Shown here: positions 11,296 to 22,900 of the stretch, piece by piece
Layout: each line of letters starts with the position of its first letter
How positions within the stretch are numbered: position 1 is the first letter of the stretch
Source of the DNA: Gnetum montanum
Lineage: Eukaryota; Streptophyta; Gnetopsida; Gnetales; Gnetaceae
Direction: 5' to 3'
Assembly: GCA_015680685.1 (NCBI GenBank)
Contig: MNCI01002813.1
Span: forward strand, 639,677 to 703,676
Length of the DNA: 64,000 bases
The notes under the pieces: model-generated
The model's database searches: none
What the model was told of the DNA's origin: nothing
The model's input: the letters and a program-made list of their open reading frames with translations, nothing else
Translations under genes and position numbers: made by a program

Positions 11296-12500
11296 TCATG
11301 GAAAGGTTTTATTTATTGAATGTTGACTAGTTGTTTCTTTTCTAGGGTTATCAGGTTTGTAGATGATCATGGCCCTAGATGGAAAAGTCTCATCAATAAT
11401 GTAAGGTCCTTTCCACAATGTTTTAAATTTGGTTCGTTGGGATACATGTGTAGGATTCCAATAGAGAACCTTGTCTCCTGATTGAAACTTGACTTTTTGT
11501 AGTTTGAGGTCATGGTGTTTCTTGTTGAATACCTTATGCATTTCATTGGATTACAAGGCTATTAACTAATTTTTTTCTAGAAATTTGACACTCATTAACC
11601 ATTATTTTTATTTTAGACTTAAATTTAGGTCAAGATCATAGGCTATAGAGAGTGTACGGAGTTCGAATTGGATGGGCAATATTGGTAGTTTTCCATACAT
11701 GAGCTCATAGGGATAATAATCTATGGGAAGTTTCCATGTGGAGTGATAGGCCCAAAGGGAATCATTTAATTTAGTGCTCTAGTCCCTTTGGTACTTGCTA
11801 ATGGTATGCATTAAAATTTTTGTAATCTCTCGATTAGTGACCTAAACTTGACCATTGGCTTGGGGGTGATATGGAGTTATGAGTTTATGCTTAACTCCCA
11901 AGTGTTGCATTAGTTTATAGAAAGTGGCACTTGTAGAATGAGTTCCATGATTAGAAATTAATGCATGAGGTACAACAAACCTATTTACAATGTTTTGTTA
12001 TACAAACTAAGCAACAATGGTGGATGTATAGTCAATGATGGCTGCTTCTTCTACCGACTTGGTACAATAGTCGATTGCAACTATTATACATGTCTTTCCA
12101 TTTGATAAAGGTGCAATGGAATCCATAAAGTCAATGCCCCAAAAATTTAATGGCTCAAGAGGTTGTATCCATTATTGTGGCCCCTCCATTCGAGCTATCA
12201 TTCCACCATTGCTCTGGCAATGATCACAAGTATAGATAAATTGGTGTGCATCCTTAAATATTGTTGGCCAATAATACCCTACCATGATGATTTTTATGGT
12301 TGTGCATCTATTAGCATAATGGCCCTCACAAGGACCTTTGTGAGCATCCTAAAAACACGTAGTTGATCTATATCAAGGACACGCCAACAAACTAGGCCTT
12401 TAGGATAGATTTTGTAAAGGTTTCCCTTGATTTCCATGAAATACTTGACTCGGTGAAGAAACTGCTGTTTCTTTCTAGTGTCCAGCATATGCAGTAGTTC
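11296..12500 (-). pseudogene. Integrase of element A, degenerate
   Basis: The C-terminal domain is open at 11296-11541: the GDKVLYWNP motif and LWKGPYIID are typical of plant gypsy integrases. The core runs through 11640-12180 in broken frames, with the first-Asp motif (GIDFMDS) visible near 12120-12145 and the CIIVAIDYCTKS segment near 12075. The zinc-binding region lies near 12300-12460 (the HDHCQS and CH-type residues are partly lost). Several frame shifts and stops make it non-functional. Confidence 0.75.
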
Positions 12501-14000
12501 TTGCTTGAGTAGAGAAGTGTGTATTGTTTCATACCATTTTGGTTCATTAGGAATTTTTGCATTGATAACACCTGCAAGGAGAGATTCATCAGGGAATTGA
12601 TTAGATAAAGGGCTCTCTTTCTCCTTGTCATCCCACCTTAGTTACGATAAGTGATCCACGACCACATTCTCTACACCTTTTTGATCTACCATTGTAAGAT
12701 TGAACTCTTACAAAATCATGAGCCACTGTATGCCATGGGGGCTCACCATTAGTTTATTCATTAGAAATTGGATGGTGCTATGATCTTTTTGCATGAACAC
12801 TTTGTATCCAAGCACATAGTGCTTTAACTTCTCCAAGGTGAATACCACTTCCATAAACTCCTTTTCTGTGATGGTGTAGTTTGGTTGTGCACCTGCACTA
12901 GCTTACATAGTGAATGTAATATGGACATTTTTCATCATCCATCTGCATAAGCACTACCCCCAAAGCATAATTTGATGCATCGTTCATCACATGGAATGGT
13001 CTAGACCAATCTGGTGCTTGAAGAATGGGGGTTTTAACAAGATTTTTTTTTAATTGCTGAAATTCTACTTCACATGTAGAGGTTTAGATGAATGATGCAT
13101 CCTTATTTGTCAATTCTACCAATGACTTGGCAATTTTGAAAAAATTCTCAATGAAGCAGAGGTAGTAGCTAGTATGACCAAGGAATGACCACACTTCTAT
13201 GGTTATTTTAGATTGATGGATTATTCCTTGGATGACCCTTATTTTTTCAGGGTCCACCTTGATTCTTTCTTTTGAAATGTGATGCCCCAAGACTATCCCT
13301 TCCTAGACCATAAGATGGCTCTTTTGCCAATTGAGCTAGAGGTTTGTTTTGACAGATCTCTTCAATACCTACTCAAGAAGGTCCAAGGCTTGCTTGAATG
13401 TATCTCCATAGGTACAATAATCATCCATAAAAACTTCTACCCCACTACCAATCTATTATTGGAAAATGCTGAGAACTAATAGTTGAAATGTGTCTAGGGC
13501 ATTACATAGACCAATTTGCATATGATGGTAAGAAAAAGTCCTCCATGGACTTGTGAAAGTTGTTTTTTCCTTTCCTTTGGTGCAATCTAGATTTGGTTAT
13601 AATGACTATAACCATCCAGAAAGTTGTAATAGTAGGGCCCAAAAATGATGTTTAGCACTTGGTCAACAAAAGGCAATAGAAAATGATCCTTAAAAGTTGT
13701 CATGTTGAACAACTGAAAATCAATGCACACTTGTCATTTTCCTCCTTTATTTAGTACAATGATGAGTGGACTCACCCACTCACTATTTGCGATAAGGTAG
13801 ATGAATCTTGCCTTGAGGATTTGTACAATATCCTCTTTAACAATCCACTTTAATTTTGGATTCAAATGCCACTACGATTGTCATTTTGGCTTAATAGTGG
13901 GATCGGTGCATATCTGGTGCTGGCATATTCTTGGATCTATCCCAATGAGTTTAGAATATGGCCAAGAAAAGGTTTCTAACCACTTTTCCAAAAATTTTAT
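12500..14000 (-). pseudogene. Reverse transcriptase and RNase H of element A, degenerate
   Basis: The RT catalytic box reads VFMDDYCTY on the minus strand near 13405-13440 (MDD as in Athila). The thumb/connection region is open at 13084-13290, with GHHISKERIKVDPEK and WSFLGHTSYY in the expected order. RNase H remains follow at about 12650-13080. The frames change repeatedly, so this is a dead copy. It identifies the pol that elements B and C lack. Confidence 0.8.
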
Positions 14001-14249
14001 AAACTTTTTCTTCTATTTTGTAGCAAGCTTATCATTAATAATAACTGGCCTTCCATTTTTAAAAAATATGTAATTCATTTTAGCTAATAGCATCTTCAAT
14101 TTAAGGGGCTCTTGTTTAAAATTGTCAAGAATTTTTAGCTCACCCCAATTGACATCATCATTTGCCTCTTCATAGTGATGAACTTGCTTGAGTTCATCCA
14201 TACTTGCAACATATTCGTACATTAGGCCCTCAGTAGATTCCATGCATAA

Positions 14250-14900
14250 TGTACTATTGCTAGCATTGACTATTAGCTATTGAGTGCCTTCTTGTTTTGT
14301 GGTTGTTGCATACAAACATTTTTCGATCTTAGACTCTGGTGCACATTGCTTGCATGTAGAGATAGATGTTTGATTTACTGACCATAACTTTTGCACACAC
14401 TGGCATTCTAAATCGTTGTACATAATACATGGAACTCTCTTCTTCTTGATCTTTTTAAATTCATTTTATTTAGATTTTTCCAAGGAAAGATCTATAATGC
14501 CCATTTTTGCATCAACAGTACTTAACCACATCCTTCCTTAATGATTGGAAAGTCCCCTTTGTAGTTCTCCACTTTGATTACTAGGAAATCAATAGGATAT
14601 GATCACCCACAAATGGTGCTGATGATGTCCTCAACCAGTTCCAATGGAACAGTGATGGATTGGTCCACCAATTCCAGCTAGATGTTTCTCTTCTTCAAGG
14701 GAGGAAGGTTCCACATTATTTACATCTCATGTGAGATCACATTAACACTAGAACTAGAGTCAAGAAGAGCTTTACAAGGTTCATTCCCAACAATTTGCAA
14801 GTAAACTAAGGAACTCCTAAGATCAAGTAATTTCTTGGGCAAGTTACTAGCTCAAATCTAATCAGATACAACATGTGTTAGCATTACAGTATGGATTCAA
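14250..14900 (-). pseudogene. Aspartic protease of element A, degenerate
   Basis: The active-site segment near 14750-14775 reads LLDSSSSVNVI, matching LLDSGSGVNLI of this family with Gly changed to Ser. The flap and later part lie toward 14290, where the sequence aligns with B 31297-31560. Between the protease and RT an open 76-codon stretch (14013-14243) corresponds to the Athila linker ending in a VIIND-type motif. Confidence 0.65.
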
Positions 14901-16500
14901 GAAGGATTTTTTTTTGAAGGGAACTTGGATAAAGAGGAAATAGAGGAAGGTGGAGGAGCAGGGTTACCAACCACTAATGTGTCCAAGGGCTTTAGTGGAC
15001 TATGAGGTTTGAAGAAGGGTCTTTTCTTTGTTCATAGTTCCAACCCACTGGATGGGTTAACCAATTGTAGGTTAACTACCCTCACAACATTCCTTTGTTG
15101 TGGTTGTGTAGGCAATTCACCCTGCATGGACAGAGTAGGTGGTAGCTATGTAAGAGGTGGAGGAGTATGTGTAGGGATAGAAGGTACATTAGGATAGTAG
15201 GTGGAATCCCTCCTTGGATAAGGTGACTAGTATGTTTTAGGAGGGTAGTGGTGAGGTTGGTAGGCAACAACATGACCAAAGAAGTCCTACAAAGATGAAG
15301 GTTTCTGAACATAGTAACTATAGGAATTTGGTTTCTGACAAGGGTATTGTTATCTTGGAGGTGGCAATGCCCAAAATTATGGTTGCTACCACTGTTGGTA
15401 TAATTTATAGGGTTATAGAGGAGTTCCACTTATATAGTACTACTATGGTTGGTGGAACTATTGAGGATTTCCTTATAGATAAGGCAATCTTTTGGGCATT
15501 TTCCTTTGTGCAAGTCATGGATGTAGGGTATACACCCCAAAATCCTACAAGTGTGATACAACTAGAAAACATCCCTTAGGATGTTCATACTAGTAGATAT
15601 CACAACCACAATCATAATATAAGTTGCTATCCACAACCATATCTATTGCAACCAATTTACCTTTACCCTTAGATATGACACATTCAGCCTCCTTACACCT
15701 CTGGTGCTCATGCTTACCACTTTGCTCCTTGGACTCTTTAGCAATTTTAAGATAGCTTGAAACCTATTTTCCATGGAGTTCCATAATTAATCAACCTTAG
15801 CTATAATTTTTTATTGAAATTTTGGAATGGCAAGGTTTTCTAATTAGCCACCACATATCTAGTGAATTCATCCTTACTATCATAGAATCAAATCCTCTTC
15901 TTTTAAATAGAAGGATCTTTATTGTATTCTTCTACACTTTCACATTTTCTTAGCTCTCCCTCCTCCTTGGCTACCTACTCAATTAATTTTTGAATCCAAC
16001 GGGCACTTAACTTTGTCAATCTTCCTTGGGCATAGATGCCAAGGGTTTTCTTAGTATCCAAGTTCTGGTATGACAAGTAATTATAGTCTATGTGCTCTAG
16101 CACTTAATTATAGCATTCTGGTTGAGGGATCCTTGAACAAAGTTAAAGAAAGAAGAATCACTAAAGAAGTGATTCCCTTTATCAATTGGACCAAGTGAAG
16201 GTGAAAAAATATTTGACCCCTTTCCGTTCATAAGCTTGTGTTGGTTCTCGAGCTGATGATCCCTTAATCTTTGCACTTCCGTGGGATGATAATCCCTTGA
16301 GTTGGGATCTTGCATCTCATATTCTTCATGAAGATGTTGAATCCTATGTTGCACAAGCATTAGCTAGAGAATTTTTGGAACAGATTGGTCAGATGGAAAC
16401 AAAATTTTGCCTTCCATATCACACCACCACATTAGTTTATCTTAATGCAAGATGAAGGTAAAGTCTAGTACATACTCATTAGGATGAGCATATACCACCC
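14900..16500 (-). pseudogene. Gag remnant of element A, core deleted
   Basis: The N-terminal piece is open at 16097-16360 and contains RDYHPTEVQRLRD, matching B (RDYHPTNAQR at 34056-34304). The C-terminal, Pro/Gln-rich linker and knuckle region lie at about 15080-16080. Between them, near 16070-16130, the sequence jumps from the equivalent of B 33070 to that of B 33930. About 0.86 kb that carries the gag core in B is therefore missing. Confidence 0.65.
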
Positions 16501-16707
16501 AATATTCTTAAGGTACCTGAACTACCCTAGGTGGAGATGGGCTCTTGTGAGAAGAAGAAATTTTGTGTTAATAAACTTGTAAAGAGTGTGTAGTTAAGAT
16601 TTAATTTAATAATAATAATAATAATTTTTCATAGGATTTGACTCTTAGGGTTCGAACAATGAGGTTACTAAGTTTCACTAGTTTAGATAGCACATGAAGA
16701 ACTACAG

Positions 16708-16725
16708 TCCCCGACAACGATGCTA
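16708..16725 (-). promoter_or_regulatory. Primer-binding site of element A (tRNA-Asp type)
   Basis: The minus strand reads TAGCATCGTTGTCGGGGA, one base inside the LTR. It matches 14 of 18 positions of the complement of the plant tRNA-Asp 3' end (TGGCGCCGTTGCCGGGGA). The same position in C matches 15 and in B 12. Confidence 0.75.
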
Positions 16726-16726
16726 A

Positions 16727-17579
16727 TGATGAATAGTGAGGTACCCCTATGCATAACCATATGAATCATAGGCATTCATGTGTGATCTAGTTGAATTCCA
16801 TAGACTATAATTACTAAGTATGCTAGAGCCAAATAGTGCATGCATGTTGTCCATTCATTGTCTTCTTAGTCCCACTCGTGGAATTCAATTTTATGGTTAA
16901 TTGTGACTGAGGCATAATATTTTTATTATTCTATGTTTTTATGAAATTACTCACCTAGAAAAAAGATGAAAGTAAAAGTAAGAGTGATTAATTGCTAATT
17001 AGACTATGGTCTAATCTAGCCTAACACAAGTAACCATTCCCACTTCTTGGACACATCCTAAACTTTGTGTAAACACTGCTGGGTTATGAAACGCTAATCA
17101 TTTCTAAGCTACCAAGTGTCACATGTATGTTCAAAGGGGTCGTGCTTGTGTATTTCAATGATTTTCTTGATTGATAAAGATTAATTACTACATTAATAAT
17201 ATTTATGTAAATTTCATGAAATATAAATACATAAGAAAGAAATTCTCAAGTGCTACAAGGAATGAATCAAAGAGTTCATCTTTGTTGTCAACACAATGGT
17301 GTGTTTAGGTACATCAATGCTTGAATAAAGATCTATTCACACTTAGACCTCCTGCTATGGACACTTGGAAAATATTATAACTTGAAATGAACAAATTGCA
17401 AGATTTTTTCTACTTACTCCCAATTGTGTACCTGGGCATTGTATTTATAGACCTAGGAGTAACCCTACGATATTGAATGTACAATATTTCATCTTGGGCC
17501 ATGATATCACGTACCTAATATCATGTACCTAGTATTGCACCACCCTGATATTGGAGCATATGAAAAATATGATTTATCA
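16727..17579 (-). repeat. 5' LTR of element A
   Basis: 853 bp, plus-strand edges TGATGAATAG and GATTTATCA, paired with 8323-9190. Because the element is on the minus strand, this copy would drive transcription. A minus-strand TATA-like box (TATAAATAC) is at 17441-17450. GATATY-type dyads follow from 17470 to about 17555. Confidence 0.9.
17441..17579 (-). promoter_or_regulatory. Dyad array and TATA box of the A promoter
   Basis: Reading the minus strand from the LTR start, GATATC-like dyads (cores at 17504, 17484 and 17470, plus weaker ones nearer the edge) precede TATAAATAC at 17450-17441. Spacings of 14 and 20 bp are seen. The arrangement is shared with B, C and the LTR at 38065, so it is likely a real U3 element of the family; no binding factor is known to me. 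Confidence 0.55.
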
Positions 17580-17714
17580 ATAATCATAGAGACAGAAGGT
17601 GCAACTTTTATAAAATAAACTTTATTATCAAATAAAGGTAAATTCTTACATGAATATAAGAGAATCCAGTTATGTCATAGATTCTAAGTTGGAGGGAGAT
17701 ATGCAAAAATCAAA

Positions 17715-18430
17715 AATATATTTAACAAACATAAAAAATGCATCTTCTTTTTTTAGTGAAAATTTTCTTCTCCACACATACTCCATCAAATATGAGTCAT
17801 GTAGCTCTTGTAATAATCCTTTTCATCGAATATGGACTGTCACAGCTTACCATGTACTTTCAATAGTATTAGTATAAACACCTATGTTTGAATCTTTAAA
17901 GTGTAATGAATGATTCATCTTTCTATGATCAAATGAAAGTTGATGAAGCTATTTTGAGTTTTAAGATTTTTACATGTCACTATATATAATGCTGCTAGGT
18001 TTTTTCCACTCATAAATGTAATCTATCATTGTGTCTTTGCATCTATTTAGAATAGCTATGAGAAATGTATTATTATAATCTTGTTCAATTCCACCAAATA
18101 CCAAATGATTTGACACACATCTATCTTTGTTGTATATTTCACTTATCAAATTTTGATTCATCAATGCCTATAATCTTTCATAGATCTCCAATTTGTTGTG
18201 GATTATTCAATAAAACATATTTACACACATTTCGACAAAAATTAAACTAGTCAACTACAATATATTTTAATACTTGATTTTGGACCTACACATTCTCATT
18301 TCAGTATTTCTAACTCCAATCATACATAATAAATACAATTTTTTGGATATCCAACTTTGAATTCTAGAACTAGGTTTCATGACGAATTCTTTCTTTAGCA
18401 TCACATTGGAAACATACAAATATTATTTCT
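17715..18430 (-). pseudogene. Merlin/ISXO2-type DDE transposase, decayed
   Basis: Read on the minus strand, this matches the ISXO2-like (IS1595/Merlin) transposase domain along most of its length. From 5' to 3' there is a YIVVD-stop-FNFCRNVC segment (about 18205-18270, a Trp codon turned stop), the first catalytic motif GIDESKF (Asp at 18160-18162), a 1-nt shift, then VFGGIEQ (about 18080-18105), the second Asp in YSDM (17973-17981), NHSLHFKD, and the third catalytic residue Glu in TIESTW (17859-17861), followed by VWRRKF. All three DDE residues are readable despite at least four stops. Such enzymes cut and paste short DNA transposons. No terminal inverted repeats or target duplication were found. 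Element A is inserted only 130 bp to the left. Confidence 0.8.
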
Positions 18431-19353
18431 TCTTTCCTTCAAGCATCCCTTCTCATATTTATCAATATTCTATAACTAGAGTAGAATTTTTTCTCTAGGT
18501 AAAAGACGAAATTGTTGACAAAGCTTAATACATTTTTATAATTTTTCATTCTTTTCACTCAATAGTTGCCTAATCAAGAAATAAGCAAGAAATAAAAAAC
18601 TAAGGGTTATGAATAAATGTATATCTATTAATAACTTAGTACCAGTTTAAATTAAAATATCTATGGATAACAAAGAGCATATTTAAATTAAAGAAACTAA
18701 ATATTTAAAACTATATATGGCATAACTAGGATAATTATGATAATATGGCATAACTACTATACTAAAGAATAAAAATCTACTAAAAATAAAAGTATAAAAA
18801 AATTCTCAAAAAAATAAATAAATACAAAATTCCATTGTTTTAGAAAAGTGATTTTTTCCTCTCCATTACTTTAAAGTAACTCTCATCCTTTAAGTAACTC
18901 TTTTGACTTTTAAGTTAACTTATTAGTGCATCAAACAACATTGTATATGATAATTTTTAGGTTATTAATTTTTTGTACATCTTTCATGCCTTAGATTTTC
19001 TCATAAATATTTGACACCATTTATCATATGGTAAATTTTTGTGAACACATTTGGTGCTATTTATCATATGGTAAGTTTCTATGCATATTTTTAAAAATAT
19101 ATTATTTAATTCATTAGTAACTATTAAAATGTAATAAAATGGAACCATTATTATTAATTTGTTAAAATTAAACATAAAAGAAAATATTTGAGAATTTTCA
19201 AATACAAAGTTTCTAAAATAAAATTTTTAATTAGGAGAATCTAAAAGAAGAGAAAGAATCATAAATGTCATAAAAATATATCCATAATGCATACATCATG
19301 ATGGCATGATTATGAAAATGGCCTTTTACCATGGGTAAAAGTAGGTCTTCCTA
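18431..19353. other. AT-rich sequence, no gene
   Basis: Long A/T runs and no open frame beyond chance. It may contain the 5' part of the Merlin element, including the zinc-ribbon region, too decayed to read. It ends at the TCCTA preceding element G. Confidence 0.5.
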
Positions 19354-19927
19354 TGAGAGATGTCTCAGGGTAGTATTTCTCCTAGGCCATCCCCATGGGT
19401 TAGGGATCATGGAACACTTTGAAGGTCCCTTGGGTAGCTTTCAAGTGTTAGAAAATCCATCCTAGCTTGGTAGTACCAAGCTAGTAGTAGGCAACTTCTT
19501 GTTGCACCTCTCTCTAAGTTCTCTTCATATTACCCTCACTTGGAAAATTACATAGCCTTGATTCTATGATGGTCATAGATATGTAGGTAGCTAGGACTAG
19601 ATAGTTTTGGTGTGGTGCCAATTTGAACCTTGTACTAGATCATGAGGGGTCTAGGGGTGAGGCACCTCCTAGTAGATGCATCATTTATCTTCCACTCATG
19701 TTGTCTATAGGGTTGCTTGTGTACTTGTTTGCAAGGTCCTCATTCAAAGTTAGTCATTCTTCTTGAGGTGCATTCCATATATATATTAAGAAGTTGTGTT
19801 GCTACTGACACCCTTCCTTAGGTTGCTTGCTTGTTAGAGGCATATTCCCCAAGTCTTCTACCCCAAATCCATTAGATCTTAGTGAATTCCTTGGGGTGCT
19901 AGACAACATCAAGGAAATGTTGTTACA
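19354..19927 (+). repeat. 5' LTR of element G
   Basis: 574 bp. It is collinear with 25216-25795 through segments such as CTCCTAGGCCATCCCCATGG and GTTAGTCATTCT. Confidence 0.85.
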
Positions 19928-19929
19928 AA

Positions 19930-19941
19930 TGGTATTAGAGA
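19930..19941 (+). promoter_or_regulatory. Primer-binding site of element G (tRNA-iMet type)
   Basis: TGGTATTAGAGA differs by one base over its first 11 from the common plant site TGGTATCAGAGC. It fixes the element's orientation. Confidence 0.75.
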
Positions 19942-22900
19942 ATTTTTGGCAATCACGTTGTGATATTCGTGTGCTCTTTGGTTGTGTTACAACATCCAGG
20001 TTGTTTTATTTATGGTCCTTTTAAATTGATGTATGGGTGATATAGGATCATATCACTATGTATTCTTTGAAGAGCTTCCTTATGGTAAGATTCATACACT
20101 CTTCATTATGGGGTTGATGTTATGTTATGAGAAATTGATGTATGTTTCTCTCCTAGAGGATGTATATGATTAGGTTGTGGTATTTTCCTTCACTAGTTTA
20201 CTTATGGCTAGACTAGTGTGACTTTATTTGATATGGAATAGGTAAGTTGTATTGGCAACATATAAATTATTTTTGCTAGAGGAGCTCTTACCTTGGGTCT
20301 CTAGTGATTCATCTATGATGAATTGGACCAAGGCTCCACTTTGATCTCCAACTAGATGACATGTATCGGGATGCCATTGATTGAATCATGCTAGATGCAG
20401 TATCCTTGCACTCCCACTCACCCCAAATATAGTGAGTATCAAAATTAGAAATTGGGACATGTTGGTTCCCATGTACCTTGGGATGGAGGGCCATCAAACA
20501 TGTGCAATCAGTGAGCCTTGTTTTGAATGGATTAAGACCATTGCTGGTAGACTTTGTACATTTTTGTTTGCAATTGTATGTTTGTCTAGTTATGTAGGTG
20601 TGTCTTCCTTGCATTTTCAAATTCTACATGCATGTCAGATTCATCATGTCTATCATTCATAATGAAAGGCTTTCCACTCTACAAAGTGTGATGGCTTATT
20701 GTTGGGATTGTTGAGGATGCATTTTCAGGCCATTTGTGTTATCCCAAGGCTAAATGTTGGTGGTCTTTGTTTTGACAACCTCTTATGCTTTGGGTATGAT
20801 TACTCCTATTGAGGACCTTTCATGTGTTGTGCTCCCTCATTTGAGCTAGTTGTATTGCCCTTTGTTTTTTGGCATTGTTTCTTTGATTGGTGAAAATTAT
20901 TTAGGTATTTTGATTTGGAGACCTTCTAGAGTAGGTCCTCCTATTGTTGGTTCTTGATGAGGTCTCACATCTCTTGATGAGAGTATTTCTTGTGGACGCT
21001 TCCTCTATGATGTTGCTCTTCTTAGTGAGAAATGAAGCTTTCTTAAGACCTATTGTTGGCTAGAACTTGGTCTTCCTTCTTATGTTCATGTTGAGATAAT
21101 GAATCTCTATTGCCCATGCCTATTATTAATTTGTTGAGATTTTGATTCTAGTGGGAACTAGTGTTAGTGATTGGGAATTTTTGTTGTATGTGAATCTTGG
21201 AATTTTGAGAGTGTTCTAGTTCTCTCACTTTTTGTGTGACTCATGATAAATTATTTTATGTAAGTGTATCTAATTTATCCATTAATGTTTTGCATGATTG
21301 ATCTCCATGCATGTTGCTAAGGTGTTGATCTTTATGATGTTGTGAGATTGATATTTCTCTATTGTATGATCATGCTTGATGGTTGTATATGAGGCTGATG
21401 TGCTAATCATGTTCCTGATAGCTTCTCTATTTATGAGTTGTTGTCTTGGTATTGTAGGTATCATAGGTACAAAGATGTGGCTAGTGGTGACCTCAATTGA
21501 TTCTATGAGCACTATGTCTATGGGGAAGATGTATGCTCAAGAGGCCTTCATGAACTAGTTACTTGGTCTTGGAATCCCAACATTGGGTTTTGGATTTATC
21601 AGTACCTTGGCTATGATGAAGTAGTAGGTACATCATGATTTTTTTACCTCTCAGTGTTGGATGAGCACTAATAGAGGATAGTGGTCCATCATAGACCCTG
21701 CACATATTAGGTTAGCATATGGCCTAGAATAGTATCCCTTGCCATCCTAGATACTAATGGCCTAGGAATGGCCAATTCCTTGAGGTCCCATAGTGGTAGG
21801 TGGTAGATACTTAGTTGGTGTGTTCCATTATTCTATCGTTGTGTTTATGTCCTAATTTATTTTTGATCAATGGAAGTCATGCAATGGGTTTAGTGTGATG
21901 GTTATTCATGTATGTGTAGAGACAATTGTGCAGTGGGTGTAGTGTGACAGATGTTTGTGTATGTGCAGAGATAGAGATAGGTTTTTCTCAAAATAACATG
22001 GTGCAACCTTGGTGTGCTCCTAGTGGCCTAAACCTTTTACCTTAGTATGGGCTTGGTTAGCATTCCCAAATGCCATTTTTTATGCCCACTAAATGTATTC
22101 CTACCCTTGTGTGTGTGAGATTCTAATGTAATCTTGTGATGTACTTAGTTTTAATAATTTATGCACACAAAATTTCTAGATGTCATTTCCCTATGTGAAT
22201 CAGTTGTTCCCTTATTGTGGGCCTATGTCACATCCTGTGACAAGGTTAATCTTGATGTATAGTGTGTTCCTAGTGCTTGTCCTTAAAGCACCTCCTCTAT
22301 ATGTTGTAAGTGGCCTTTGTGCCATGATATGTAATTTTGCTAAAAGACCCATGGAAAATCATATTGTTGATAAACAATTTTGTAATGAGGATGCTATGGC
22401 ATGTCATTCAATGAATTTTCTTGACACAGGATAATTTTTGGAAACTCTTCCTCTTAGGTTCCTAAACTAGAAAAAATCTTATTCATGGGTGATCAATGGT
22501 GCAATGTAGCCTGATATTCAAAAAAATTGGTTTGATGAGCTTAATCATGTAGGTGGTTTGTGGTGCCATGTGAATTGCAATGGTAGACTAAAATTCAAAT
22601 CAAGGTAATGCTGCTACTATCTTTGGTTGTGGAGGAGAGTTGAGTTTTGGGTATCGACACTTAGACTTCCTCTTCCATGGTTGGATGTGATCATGGATTA
22701 GTTTTGCAAAAATTGGGATGGTGGTCCATCCTTGAATAAATGATGTTACAGTTACAAAAATTGTGATTTCTCTTAATGACTCTACTTGGTGGACCTATAT
22801 GTGCTCAAAAACACTTGAGCCTATGCTCTCATGATTTGGGGATTCTAGTACTTTTATTGTCTATGGTGTGCTCTTGTAACTAGTTGCTTTGGTAATTTTG

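Larger units (their letters stand above)
8323..17579 (-). mobile_element. Element A: Athila-like Ty3/gypsy retrotransposon with pol, gag core deleted
   Basis: Two LTRs (8323-9190 and 16727-17579) lie in direct orientation and are flanked by the same 5 bp, ATAAT, at 8318-8322 and 17580-17584. The coding strand is minus: primer site, remnant gag, protease, RT, RNase H, integrase, then about 2 kb of 3' noncoding DNA. The primer site resembles the tRNA-Asp site used by Athila elements. All genes carry stops and shifts. Compared with elements B and C, A keeps pol but lacks about 0.9 kb that encodes the gag core. Confidence 0.9.
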
